From Schizochytrium sp. TIO01 (taxonomy: Eukaryota; Sar; Bigyra; Thraustochytrida; Thraustochytriidae), in the NCBI GenBank assembly GCA_004764695.1, contig SMSO01000006.1, positions 476,859-540,858 on the forward strand: a DNA stretch of 64,000 nucleotides, read 5' to 3'. Shown here piece after piece: positions 11,271 to 22,530 of the stretch (its first letter is position 1; each line of letters begins with the position of its first letter). A program made the position numbers and the translations under genes. The notes beneath the pieces are model-generated. The model ran no database searches, was not told where the DNA came from, and saw nothing but the letters and a program-made list of their open reading frames with translations.

Positions 11271-11911
11271 CATTCGTGCCACGATGGCAAGCAAATCACT
11301 TAAACTTGAACAAGCAAATAATTTCTGTTAATTAAAAGAAAGTCTTTTGAACCAAACATTTTCTCTTTTGCTTGATGCAAGAAAAGAAAAAGAAACTGCA
11401 CGTATTTTTTATTACAGAGAATGTGCAAAACTTGGCAGAGGACGGTGTTGGGTAGTTTCTTGAAACCTACATGAATATTTCTCCCTGTTGTTTTAAGGAG
11501 TGCTGTATTTCTTCAAAGATTGTCAGCGACAAATAAGTTGCCATTTAACACCTCTTGCAGTAGTAACAGCTCCTACTGAATAATATACCCTCACAGTATA
11601 GAAGGGTTGCAATTAAATTTTCCCCTGTGACGCATCATCGTGTTTGCAATAAAGCAAGAGACGTCTATTCCACGCCGGTACAAGGGAAGAGGCCATGCTC
11701 TATATTAAAGTCGAATAAACGATCAGCGTTCCAGGTTTGGTAAGACAAAATTAAACTCATCAGAAACGAGCCTCCATAAATTTTAATTGCTTGTTAGAAA
11801 GCAATTCTTATCTCGGAGAAACCTCCCGTAAGCATTCTACTAATGGTAAGTAATCATGGTTTAGTTCCTCTCGGAAAGATATCCACCTAGGTAAACAAAG
11901 ACACACAGAAA

Positions 11912-11919
11912 TATATATA
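11912..11919 (+). promoter_or_regulatory. TATA-like element with GGTACC downstream
   Basis: TATATATA is followed 31 bp later by GGTACC (11943-11948) and 50 bp later by the ATG at 11962. Confidence 0.35.
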
Positions 11920-11961
11920 CTATCAGAAGCTTCTACTCGCGAGGTACCAAAAGTTCGAACC

Positions 11962-12432
11962 ATGAAAGAATCAATCCCTCTTGCAGAATTTCCAGGCAAG
12001 CTTTTACACTCACGAGTCAGCGGGCAATGTTTTACTTTAATCTTGTCTCCCCGTTATAAAGTTTTTGGAAATACAGCTGACATTACAGCAGATGTTTCGA
12101 GCCTGGTGTTTACCTGTTTGTTCTTCAGCAGTGAAAAAAATATAAGGCTTCTGTCCCAGCCAGATTCTCCAGGCATAGAGCCCCCCCCCCCTCGAACTCA
12201 TGTTTACGATTCATGCGTGTTGAGCACCTTCAGCAGAAGGAGAAGAAACTGGACCTCGAATTTAACTGATGTCTATATGTATACAATCCGAACCGGAGAC
12301 GGATTGGTCATCTACGCAGCAACAGGCAAACGAGCTCTCTTCAAACGTCTTATGGGGAACAGTTTCATTGAGCTAAAAGTATGTCGAAATGGAATGAGAA
12401 TATCACCCAACAGAAGTTTATTACTTACCTGA
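11962..12432 (+). CDS. Hypothetical protein, 156 aa
   Basis: One of the longest ATG-initiated frames in the AT-rich part of the window, with a TATA-like element 50 bp upstream. A C homopolymer near 12181-12190 lies in frame and encodes a proline run. The second half is basic (STFSRRRRNWTSNL) and ends KVCRNGMRISPNRSLLLT. No signal peptide or clear membrane segment. Product not recognised. Length alone is near what chance could give once or twice per window, so the promoter spacing is the main extra support. Confidence 0.33.
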   Translation: MKESIPLAEFPGKLLHSRVSGQCFTLILSPRYKVFGNTADITADVSSLVFTCLFFSSEKNIRLLSQPDSPGIEPPPPRTHVYDSCVLSTFSRRRRNWTSNLTDVYMYTIRTGDGLVIYAATGKRALFKRLMGNSFIELKVCRNGMRISPNRSLLLT

Positions 12433-14460
12433 AGGGCCGCTTCCCTCTAATTAAGAAATTAAGAAATCCTGCTGGAATGAAGCTTCTTCGTTTATGCACT
12501 GGTCGATTACACATCGATTGCTTTCGTATGTTTGTGCACTGAAGAACGTAAAGAACACGGAAAACTTTAATATCAAGAGGTAGCAACCAACATCTTAAAA
12601 CAAGTATTCGAACATATCGTCAAATTTCCAGATCACCATTATGCTTTTTCTTTTGTTGCTTTTTTAAAATCTTCAACGCTCTATTTCTATCCAGCCAATG
12701 GGAAAGAAAGCCGCCTTCTTCAGGCGTTAGCAACAGGCTCATTATATTTAAAACAATTGCTTTCGTAAATCCTGACGCTAAAATTCCAGCAGAAGAGCAG
12801 TTTAGAAAGTAAGATAAATCAAACTAAAACTACGCTTTTACAATAGGACTTAGTGAGTTTGTCAGTTTGAGTTTTCTTAGATTCTTCAGACTTTTTAGGC
12901 CTGGGAGATAAGGAAGACTCGGCCTAGTGCGCCATCTATACTGTCACCCCATTGGTGGTCACCACGATTTTTGATGTTAAAAACAGTAGTATTGTTAATA
13001 CTACATATTTAGCGTACCTTTGACTATCGCTGGGCCCCTTCGTTTCTATTACTTCCTGAAAGACCTTTTTGCTTTACTTTTTATGAAATATATAAAATAT
13101 CATTTACAAATGAAAATGACGCCAAAAACATTATATTTCTAGTAGCAGTAGTAGTATATTAGTAGCCTCACAGACGCAAGCAGCAGCTAGCTGCCTACCA
13201 TAAGTAGAGCGTAGAACGTATCTGATTCGTGTGGCTCTGGCTTGCATTGCCTGTTTAATCTTACTATTGTCGGAACGTACGAGCTAGCCTAGCTAAGCAG
13301 TGCAGTAAACAGGCAAAGTTCAATTCCAAATTAGTTCGCACGTCGATTGCTACAATAGCTACCATAGCTATCTGCTTCGAAGCTTCAAAGGCAGAATACC
13401 TACGTGACAGAGACGAGAGTTCATTGTAAGAACCAACATGCTAGTGCAGATCCTTTTAACTAGTAGTAGCTTCATTCTTAGACTCAACCAAATTAAGCCA
13501 TCGAAGAAAATCTGTGGTACATTTACAAATACACTATAGGCGCCTGCAGCTAAATTGAACAACTTTAGAAAACCAGAGTTTTTTGGAGCCTTTCAGGAGG
13601 TTTTTGTTTCCTATGAGAACGAGAAAAAGCGGGGTTCTTCCTTATATTATTTATCAAGTTAGGCTCCCTCGTTTGAGAGTCGAGAGGCCCCTGCACTGTC
13701 TCCCTCACTGGTCTGCTATATTATCATATTCATTTATACCTTGTTTATTAGTCACTACTATAATAATGTTTTTAATGTTTTAAATTTTCAACTACTACTA
13801 ATGAACCTCTTCATCTTTTTCTTCTTTAACTATAGGTTAGAAAACTGGGAAGATGAAATGAGTGATTTACTGAAGTTAAAATGTTTTAATTAATAGCGAA
13901 AGTGACATGATAGAATCAGAAGAGAGGAACTTCGAATGAGAACGACAATCGCAGGAACAGACAAGGTTCGAGAGACCTCCATGTCGGACAGCACAGCTCA
14001 CTCGCTGTTGTCGTCCTAATTTTCTAGAATCCTGTTTATTTCTGTATTTATTGCTGGCTCTGGGTATCACAAGAGAACGCAGCATTTAGCACAGTGAATG
14101 AATTGAAGCCTGCTAGGAGGGAGGAACAGCAGAGCATCATGACAATCAAAACTATACTTTCTCTTTGGAATAATCTCAATCAGATGATAAAATATGTTTA
14201 TTATCGCTGCTAGGCCCAAGTAATACGCTACTTTCTTTTTTTCCCCCTTTTTTTTTCATGCAAATAAGAAACTATTGGAAAATTAGTTTTTTAAAAGATG
14301 AAAATTTAACAACATACCGAGAACTCTGTGTCGAAGGAATGTTTTTCATGTTTGTTTGTTTTTTAAAGAGAGGAAAAAGAAGAAACTGAGACAATCTTTA
14401 GTGGTGCATTAGTGCGCGCTAGGAGCCTTAGTAGTACCTACTATCAATGGGCAGAGATTA
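12433..14460. other. AT-rich tract, nothing supported
   Basis: Short frames only. A TAGTAGTACCTACTA inverted word lies near 14428-14442, shortly before an ATG (14461) whose sixth codon runs into a GTGAGG donor-like word. I could not confirm a gene there. Confidence 0.4.
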
Positions 14461-14726
14461 ATGTTTGCGAAAGAAAGGTGAGGGAGCATGTCTTCATTTG
14501 CTTGGAAACACTCCAGAGGTCGCCCATCTCTGCTCGAAGACGGAGCTGGGCATGCTCGCACCGGCAGCTGCCATAGCACGCGCATGGCGTCCGCCGACGC
14601 ACAACCCTCTACACGCTAGCAGAAGTTGCACGTGTTCGATGGAGCATGATCTGAAAGCTGCGCGTCAAATACACGAGAATATATTTCTCTTATTCTACTG
14701 CGATCGCTCTTACGAATCCATTCACT

Positions 14727-14758
14727 CATTCATTCATTCATTCATTCATTCATTCATT
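14727..14758. repeat. (CATT)n microsatellite
   Basis: Eight CATT units, flanked by CACT and CATC variants. Confidence 0.95.
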
Positions 14759-15684
14759 AATTCATCCATTCGTTCGCTCTTCGCATATATCAATAAATCA
14801 AGTTGAAGACGCGGAATTAGTAAAGTGAGATTCCAAGAACCAGAGACCAAGAACTTAGCTGCCGAAGTACTGTCGCATGAAGCTCTTGGACATTAGCCCA
14901 AGGTGGACCACGATTGGGCTCGATGGCGCAAAGCCAAGCGGTTCACCTCTTCGGTTTTAGTGCGATGTTGGCAGGTTTCAGGAGAGCTCGTCCTGGCCAG
15001 TGTTCTGTTGGGTTGACACTCTATTGGCCAGAATACTCATCAGTTTGGCACACTACCTATCTATCTGCTAGTGGCACCTCTTCAACGTTGTAAGGACACT
15101 GTATGGATGAATATGAAGGACTTGTTTAGTTCTTTACTTGTAATTCGTGTTGAATGAAAGAACGGTCCTCCCTGCCCTGCGACGATACTTCAAGCAAAAG
15201 GTGCGCGCCGCAACCTTTTCGACCTGGACAGCTGTGAATTCCCTTTCTCAGAAGACCATATTACAGATTGCAAGCTTCTTGAGCAGAGCGGATTCTAAAA
15301 TCTTGGCCGGAGTTTTAGTTGGTATTAGGAAAGGCAACCCTAGCTATATCTAGTAATACTACTACAAACATGAAAAAATATTGAACAACAATTTTAAAAA
15401 AGCACAAGATGAGCGCACTTTTTTTTAATAATCCCCCTCTCAGTTTCTGTTACCTCTTTCTGTTTATTGTTTTTATTAACACATTTTAAATGAATAAAAA
15501 ACTATTTATTGATTCCTCCTCAGTTCAAGTTCCCGTATGTCTGCGCGCTGAGCCACTCACGCCAGGTGGCTTTGCCCAAATGGTGGCGATGAGCACTTTC
15601 AAAGTAAAAAGACTTGCTTTAATCAGTGTAAAAATGACTTCTTCGAATAAGAAAAAGTAAGAACATAGGAACACTATTTGTTTT

Positions 15685-15885
15685 ATGGCCAATACGACAC
15701 ACCATATGATAAGTTGTAGTGATGCCTCTCGCGATAGAATCTGGCCGCGGAACGTAAATTTAGAAAATTTGGAAGGATATCCCTTTCAACATTGCATTGC
15801 TGCTCACTATAATCTCCCAGAAGAGTTAGAGCTTAGAATGCATTGCGTAGGTGGATTAAACACAGAAAGTTATATTCTATCCTGA
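15685..15885 (+). CDS. Hypothetical small protein, 66 aa
   Basis: ATG-initiated frame of natural composition, with charged and polar residues evenly spread (SDASRDRIWPRNVNLENLEG, LPEELELRMHCVGG), in otherwise AT-rich DNA. No TATA box at a usual distance and no signal or membrane segment. It could be a real small gene, one exon of a larger one, or chance. Confidence 0.28.
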   Translation: MANTTHHMISCSDASRDRIWPRNVNLENLEGYPFQHCIAAHYNLPEELELRMHCVGGLNTESYILS

Positions 15886-18800
15886 ACATAACGAGCAAGA
15901 ATGTGACTGGAATTAAATTGCGGTTTATTATGCCATTTTACAGCTCTTATTATACTATTACTGTATCTGCCAAGATTAAAAAAAAAAAACAGTGACTGAT
16001 CAATCGATCATAAGGAGGCAGACAGACTTTATATTGCTTCAACTATCATCAAGTAAACTATTCTTCTTTTCAGTTATCAAGCAGATAAAAGGGTGATAAA
16101 CGTAGAACACCTTTATTATTTTCATCATTCGATTCTTTGATGAACAAAAAAACTAAAACTAAAACTAAAAGCAAGCGGCTATAAAAGCAGCTCAAATTTT
16201 ACGTTAATTTGATTTTGCATGCAGCTTTGATTTAAAGATCAGCTATGTTTCATTTCCGGTTCGTTTTTTTTTTTTTTTTTTGAAGGGCTTGAGAGTCTTC
16301 AAAAGCTCATATTAAGACAACTTGAGTTCGACGTAACACTTGAAATTGCTTCGGCAAACAGCTGGATAAAGTATTTTATATCTTGATTTGAATATGCCAC
16401 CTGCCATATATTTCTGTCCTCTTTCAAGGGGTCAAGCTATACCTATCCATAACACTGGGTATAGAAAGAATTCTCTTTCTTTTGGTTAAAGCTGCTAGCA
16501 TTGTCGTTATTATTCAAATAACTACCGTTTCTTCACTATTGTCCCCTTCGAATAGGTATCATTTCGTTCTGTAAGATGCATATATTCAAGAAGCTGTTGA
16601 ACACGGTTACGATCCTTTTGAAGTCGACACTATTTATCCAGAATTTTAACAAATTAAATGTACAGATGCCGATTGCTTGGGACAAAGAAATAAGAACTTG
16701 TGCCATTGTTTGTTTTGACTTTCGTAGAATTTGTAGTTGAAACTGTTCTAAATGGCCACCCTCATCATTCTATCGAACCGTAACAACTTCAGAATTGAAG
16801 TAAATCCGAGAACAATATTTTAAAATGGTGCATTTCAACAAGCAACTATTAGTAATGCGAGCAATTGTATTTCATAACCGAGAGAGTGTTGCCTAATATC
16901 ATGGAGAAACATGCAATTATAAGACCACTTGTATTATGCAACTCTATACTTTCGAACTTTTTTTTTTTCATTGGCAAAAAGCATATTTGATATAAAAAGC
17001 CCGCTTCCCTTTTTAATTCGTCTCAAAGTTTTTTTTATCATGTTCTGTAAACCTGAAGCAATCAATAATAGAAAGCCAAGGCTCTAAAGTTTTATTCTGG
17101 CGGCTTGGATAAATATCCACGGTCACTTTCCCAAAGTAACGATGCAATACTCGCTAGGCTTCTGCGGGGCCTCCGTCGCATTAAAAGCTACTTACTCTTG
17201 CCTGTTCTCGCAATATAAAATCAGGAAAAGTCTTCCTTGCGCCCAGCATAAAGGAATCCGGGGCCAAATCAACATCATCAATAGGGTATTTTACATAGGC
17301 GTAGCGGAGTCCAGCACTCTTTCGAGAGTCAGACTTGTTTCTTGTGATCGTACGCAGATTCAAACGTCCTGCGCTTACCGCGCTAGGTGTTATAACATTT
17401 ATGTGATAAAGCTATCACTGCATTAGACCAACATTTAAATTGAAAAAAGTTTATTCATTTTAAAAAAACTGCAGATCGAATTCACCCTGTATTGGCTTTC
17501 TGAATAATTTTGATGCATCTACAGAAGTAATCCTCGAAATCCAAATGTATGGACATTACAGGTAAACGTAATGAGCGTGTGAAGTTTGTGCGGTCTCTTT
17601 TTTGAACTGTTGGTGGCCCTTGACTATTCTTTTGTACGAGTCCAACTCATGGAACGACAGTGAATTGCTCGTAAGCGTATACTTTGATGTAAAGAGATAT
17701 ACATATTGGTCCTCACTGCGAAAGGAAAAGCACCCATTTAGCCCCCGCCCGTATACTCAAAAATACATCAAACAGCAAAGAATGAGGGTAATAAAACTAA
17801 TAAAGTAACTTTAGTTTTCCTTTGGAATTTTTTTTCATCTTATCTGTTACCTAGAAAACTCCTACAGATGGATAACCAATCGTAACGCTAAGATGAGCTG
17901 CGCTTTTGCTTTTTAAGTGGACTTCCTTGTCTTCTTGGGGGTAATTGTTACCTACCAGATCACTCGGATCCTGGCAAGCTTTTGCCTCCGAAGGGGTTGG
18001 CATGATCAACCGCATGGAACTTTGCTAGAGCCAAACTGGAAACTGCAGCTTCACAGGCCATTGCCAAAAGAAGTCGGTTTCTGCGCATGCTGTAGGCTGG
18101 CCTGGACCTGGAGCCTTTGCTCATGTCCAACATACAGACAGGCTCATGAGCAATCCCTGTCTCCTCAGCAACAACATGCGGATTAAATGGAAGGTGCAGT
18201 AAGATGGACTGTTTTGCTAGAGATTGCGGATGCGAAGCACTCCTTAGCAAAGAGTTAGTTCTATTCGCAATGTGCTCCTCGTTCCCAAGAGAGAGATGTT
18301 CGCAGACTTGACAAGCTTCTAGAGCCTGGGTTTGCGTGCCTTATTTCCGCTTCGGGTAGACTGCGTGCCTCATACAAAAGCTAGCTAGCTATTCCCCTCC
18401 GTTCAGGCAAGTTACGATGCCATGGTAGGCAGCCCAGGAATCAGGGTAACTTCAACCACACAAGTACATACATACTACGAGATGTGACTGTCATTTCCAA
18501 GGATGTTCATGAACAATACACTCACAATTTACTTTCTCGAGAGCAGATAATGGTTTTTGAGAGCAGCTCACGCAATAGCGCCATCACACAGAAATAAATC
18601 AAGGGCCTCTCGTTCATCTAGGCGAGACTCCAAAACGCCAGCAATGCGCTTGCATTCTTGCGCGACCTCTGCAACCAAATTACTTTTGATCTGGCTGGCC
18701 CATTCTGAGAGCTGTAAGATGGTACCTGTCTTCAGGGGGTCCTCGGTTCAATTGTATTTTTTCTTCTGGACAATTCAAATGACTTAGTCGTATGAATACG

Positions 18801-19494
18801 CTGGATTGCATACTTTTGGTTCAGTGGTACTATTACGTGGATATAAGGTTTTAAAAGGTACTATAAAATATTACGAAAATTTTGGCAGAAAAAAATTGTA
18901 AGAAAAATTCTGAACACCATTTTCTATATAATTCTTATCTATCTATTTTTTCAAAGAAAAACATTTTGAATAAAAGGAATGCTCTACAACATGTAGTGGG
19001 TAGTAGCTAGGTACTACCTACTGCATGTTACTGTTGGAAATGTGATTATAGCAGGAAATGTACCATGTGGTAGGTACCAAGGTACATATTGCGCTTGGGT
19101 TTGAAAAAGTAAAGTCATAAGAAATAGCTGCATTCGAATTCTTTGTGCCTGCGAAGCTTCTAAGGTGCAGAGTAAAACAATGACACGGCTGGCATGGTGC
19201 TGATCTTTTTAGACGTCGCCTGATCATTTCTGCACAGATATCCCAGAACTTTCAGCTGAGCCTCGCTCTCGTTCTGATATTGCAAATCATAAGTTTTACA
19301 GATCGATCTTTCCTATAAAGACACAATTGCTTTCAAGGAGTAGCAACGCAAAAAGTTATAAGCCTTAATATGGGAAGGAAAAAACTGAAAGAAAAAAAAT
19401 ATTTCACTTCCCAATGAAGATTAAATTAAAGAGAATAACAAGCTGTAGAAAATAGCATTTAGAATTAATCAATGCAAGCTTCTACTCGAGCTTC
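15886..19494. other. AT-rich tract with TATA-like words
   Basis: Contains AAAACT units (16149-16168), a GCTATAAAAGC word near 16178, a T run (16264-16281) and GATATAAAAAGC near 16989. At 17123-17426 two opposite-strand readings compete. One is a plus ATG frame of 94 codons from 17142. The other is a minus exon pair joined by GTAAGT (from 17195) and a CCCCGCAG acceptor over a 34-bp intron, ending KPSEYCIVTLGK. Neither can be preferred from sequence alone. Confidence 0.35.
18989..19028. repeat. Inverted repeat built on GTAGGTA/TACCTAC
   Basis: Arms ACATGTAGTGGGTAGTA and TACTACCTACTGCATGT pair with two mismatches over 17 bp around a 6-base spacer. Confidence 0.75.
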
Positions 19495-19887
19495 GTGACT
19501 GGAGTCGCGTTTCAAAGTGTATACGCACGTAAAGCCGTTGTTGGTAAAAGAACCTCCGCAAGGGTTTTCCCTCTTTGTGAGCTACATCACATCCCCTTCG
19601 TTCACATTATTACTATTAGTAAGTACGTCTTTGCAGCATTTTCTTTTTCAATTTCCAACTTATACCTACCCTCGAACCCAACAATTACATTTAAAAACTA
19701 CTTTGGACCTTTTACTATCTATCATTTTATTATTTATAATATTTTAAAAGAACAAAATGGCCGCGCATCTTCCCAAAGTTCTTCTAAAACATACCAGGAA
19801 AACTAAAAATTGCCTGGCCACTCGGTTTCCATGTATTTCCTCTGTTATGAACAATCCCGCATTTTTTTTCTATACTGTATGCCCGAG

Positions 19888-20105
19888 TGCCTGTGCACTA
19901 CTGCACCCACCATCTCCGACCTTGCGCACGGAATGGTGTGAAAGCGTTAACCAAAGCTGCACAGAGAGAACACGATCAAAGTCTGGCTTCGAGTCCTGAG
20001 ATGTTGTCGGCGAACCCGCCGCAGGATGGGAACACTAAGCCCTGGCCATCCGACTTTATTCCGAGTAAGCAAGATCTTGATACCTTGGGAGGCTTTGGAC
20101 TGTGA
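19888..20105 (+). CDS. Candidate terminal exon, product unknown
   Basis: Opens after a T-rich stretch ending GCCCGAG (possible acceptor) and ends TGA at 20105. The last 50 residues have the composition of a soluble protein tail (KALTKAAQREHDQSLASSPE, SDFIPSKQDLDTLGGFGL). A 5' exon may lie at 19495-19618, which ends at a TTAGTAAGTAC donor-like word, but the linkage is unproven. No domain recognised. Confidence 0.3.
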
Positions 20106-21336
20106 GTGGTTATCTCTGTGCAAAGATGAGAGACTACAACTACATAATTCAAGATTTAACTAAGAGAGTGTTATGTTTCTTCATTTAATGTATGCACGTA
20201 TGGGCTCTTGGCCCTAAACTTGAATTATCCGGGGTTGTTCGAGTCAAGAATAAGAAATGCACTGGCCGCCATTGCAGTCCGCGCAACTGCCGTTACATCT
20301 AAAACTGACCTTTGTTATTTTTTGTCGTTTATTCTCGATGACAGGGAAATGATGACAACGTCGACGGCAATGTCTCAATGGCCAGGATTCATTATCTTGC
20401 GTGTCCATATCGCTTTATTCACTTTTAAATTTAATTTACCTTCATCCGGCCTGCCGAATTTCAGGATAACACTTGAAAGAGGCTAGGCGGTAGTAAGCAT
20501 CTCCTATAACGAAAAGAATAAACTTAAAGTAGACAAACCTGGAAGAATCTGCGTCTCTTAATTGACATTTAATAGCAACTATAGGCGTATCGTCGTTGCT
20601 GTCATTGATATTCACATTTTATCAAGAAATGTATAATTGCGTTGTTGGCAGGTGGGGATTAAACGGGTGCACTTCGTTGGCATGCAGAGTCATTCTTTTG
20701 TTTATTGCTATTATTTAAAGCCGGATTTTTTGACATAGTTTATTGTTTTGCTTGTGATTTATGCCATAAAACTGAACTATTCGAAAGAACGGTTTTTTAT
20801 ATTTGCTAACCAAACTATTTCTATATGCTCGCCGTTTAATACGTTTTGAATCAGGGCATTTCCATATATTGCAGTATCTACTCTTTTTTATAATAAATAT
20901 TAGACAAGGGTTAGAAAAATAACAGAACTATTTAATATAGAGATTGTTTCTTCATTTTCAAATATTAAGGTTATAAAGCTAGATTACTTCACATGCTAAT
21001 TGTTTTCTTGTTGCATAGTATTATAGGGTTTGTTCGTCATTTTCAATTTCCTTTAGGTTTTAGAACTCTAGAGATTACTTAAATATACTAATTGTTTTTC
21101 TTATTGCAGTATATCATATATTTTTAAAATTAGACTATTCCATATAGCAATTGTTTTCTTGATGCATTAGGTTTTGAAACTTAGTCTTTTCATGTTTTGA
21201 GTCTGACTTTCGATGGAAACCTAAAACCACATCATGCGCGTGATTTACTTTCAAGTTCCTTCTTAGCATTAATAACTGTTCCAGCGTCTCAAGTATTTTT
21301 TTAATTAGCTATCTGCAATTCGCTCGAGCTTTCCTC
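20106..21336. other. AT-rich tract
   Basis: A plus frame at about 20130-20486 without an ATG start has ordinary composition but no confirmed splice sites. 20.5-21.3 kb is strongly AT-rich and shows no gene. Confidence 0.35.
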
Positions 21337-21344
21337 TATAAATA
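21337..21344 (+). promoter_or_regulatory. TATA box with GGTACC word downstream
   Basis: TATAAATA, then GGTACC 38 bp downstream (21375-21380), then an ACCACCATGG start context at 21403 that opens only a 10-codon frame (a possible upstream ORF). The frame at 21526 is the next substantial one. A CTGACTCAG word just before it could be the acceptor of a 5' UTR intron. Confidence 0.5.
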
Positions 21345-21525
21345 CCCCCGGATCATGGCATGTAGAAGGTACTGGGTACCTACCTTTTCCAAACGAACAA
21401 ACCACCATGGAACATGCCTCCTTACCCTGTGCAGAATGAATATATCTCAGTCCTGCATACTTCTATAAGAGAATAAACGAATCAATGAATGTCGACGTTA
21501 TTTTAACGACTGACTCAGGTTAGCG

Positions 21526-21702
21526 ATGGCGCCTACTGACGGCATTGAGTTTTGCGGGGCCATTTCGAACTGGATCAGTGCCCTTCAGTTGGCCTGCTTT
21601 GAGCTCGTCGCATTCGCGCTGGCCTCAATATGTCTAGTTCTCCTTGGCGTGGCCGCGGCGAATTTACTGCGGCAGCCTGCGAGGCGGTGGCGGTGGTGGT
21701 AG
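21526..21702 (+). CDS. Membrane micropeptide, 58 aa
   Basis: Starts at ATG behind the TATA box at 21337. The 58 residues comprise a short polar N-terminus, one long hydrophobic segment of about 30 residues (centre ELVAFALASICLVLLGVA) and a basic aromatic C-terminus (RQPARRWRWW). By the positive-inside rule this predicts a single-span protein with its C-terminus in the cytosol. Codons are GC-rich at third positions, unlike the flanks. It converges on the minus-strand frame ending at 21746, 43 bp away. Family unknown. Confidence 0.42.
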   Translation: MAPTDGIEFCGAISNWISALQLACFELVAFALASICLVLLGVAAANLLRQPARRWRWW

Positions 21703-21745
21703 GTGCCGCTTCGTTTCGCTTCGTTTGAGAGGCTTGGGCCGAGAT

Positions 21746-22222
21746 TTATAAAAACGCGTTGATGTAAAATTCACTCCTTCTCGCCTGCCTGGACCTGCTT
21801 CTTTCTTGTAATAAGAGATGCTCACACAGAACCACTAGATCAACAGCCCGATCGCCAGCGCACAAGAGTCGGCGTCCTGAGGTCGCAGTGGAGGGAGTCG
21901 AGCCAAGGGTTGATGAGCCTGGACACCACTGTACTACAGGCTTGCGTGCGCCAGTTGTGACTTTGGGATGTTGTTCTAGGAAAAACACTGTTCTAACTGA
22001 GTTGGCCAGCGATCGGCATCGTTGCTGATGGCCAAGCTCCGTGTGAAGGCTGACTTGGTCGACAATCCATGAGACGGGGAGGACGAAAGAGGCATGGTCT
22101 AGGCACTGTCTGGCCAGCCTCACACTTATGTCTGCGTCTACCAGATTGCGATTGCGGGAGGTGCTGACAACCGGGAGTGGGTAGCTCAAGCTCGAGAGCT
22201 TCTGTTCTTCAGGTAGTGACAT
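21746..22222 (-). CDS. Hypothetical protein, 158 aa
   Basis: ATG-initiated frame of 158 residues filling a GC-rich island in AT-rich DNA, which argues for real coding sequence. The first 80 residues look like a folded domain (NLVDADISVRLARQCLDHAS, PVSWIVDQVSLHTELGH). A FLEQHPKVTTGARKP stretch faintly recalls the substrate-binding strand of lipoate-protein ligase/octanoyltransferase proteins, but the expected RGG and HGP motifs do not follow, so I do not assign it. The C-terminus is basic. A minus frame at 22258-22481 (PDPWEARSVRLPGKLKKLIL) could be an upstream exon, with a CTACTAAT branch-like word between them. Product unknown. Confidence 0.4.
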   Translation of the reverse strand: MSLPEEQKLSSLSYPLPVVSTSRNRNLVDADISVRLARQCLDHASFVLPVSWIVDQVSLHTELGHQQRCRSLANSVRTVFFLEQHPKVTTGARKPVVQWCPGSSTLGSTPSTATSGRRLLCAGDRAVDLVVLCEHLLLQERSRSRQARRSEFYINAFL

Positions 22223-22257
22223 TGATTAGTAGGATATATCAATAGGAGGTTCTAGTC

Positions 22258-22481
22258 CTAAGTAGTCGCTAAATGCGTTTTGCAGAGTCTGAAAAAGAAA
22301 GACGCAAGAAACATTTTGAAAAGTAATGCTGCTAGAGTCATAGAGCGACTTGCTCCAACTTGTTCGCACGCTCCAGGCGACAAAAGCTTCTGAATATGAT
22401 CTTTGTTTGTTTGATGGATAGATAGGATAAGCTTTTTTAATTTACCAGGAAGCCTCACCGACCTAGCTTCCCATGGATCAG
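22258..22481 (-). CDS. Candidate upstream exon of the 158-aa minus-strand frame
   Basis: Opens after a pyrimidine-rich TTTCTTCTCTTGGTGAG and runs 73 codons to a TAG. Composition is ordinary, with a hydrophobic end (AALLFKMFLASFFFRLCK). Joining to the frame starting at 22222 would need an intron with a TATCCTACTAATCAATG branch-like region, but no donor is obvious. It may also be an independent small frame. Confidence 0.22.
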
Positions 22482-22530
22482 GCTCACCAAGAGAAGAAAG
22501 ATAATCCCGTCAGAGTGTATCCACTCTCGT

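Larger units (their letters stand above)
9139..11910. other. Intergenic tract, AT-rich from 9.4 kb
   Basis: Holds a GCAA array (9691-9723), CATT/CACT units near 10305-10325, a TATATAAG word at 10795 followed by TATCTACCTACCC, and a 24-bp A run (11247-11270). No frame with support. Confidence 0.45.

Noticed and set aside
17123-17426. Gene call on either strand
   Set aside because: A plus ATG frame and a minus spliced frame overlap fully. The minus intron would be only 34 bp.
21746-22222. Octanoyltransferase (LipB) identity for the 158-aa minus frame
   Set aside because: Only a FLEQHPKVTTG-like stretch matches. The downstream RGG and HGP signature motifs are absent.
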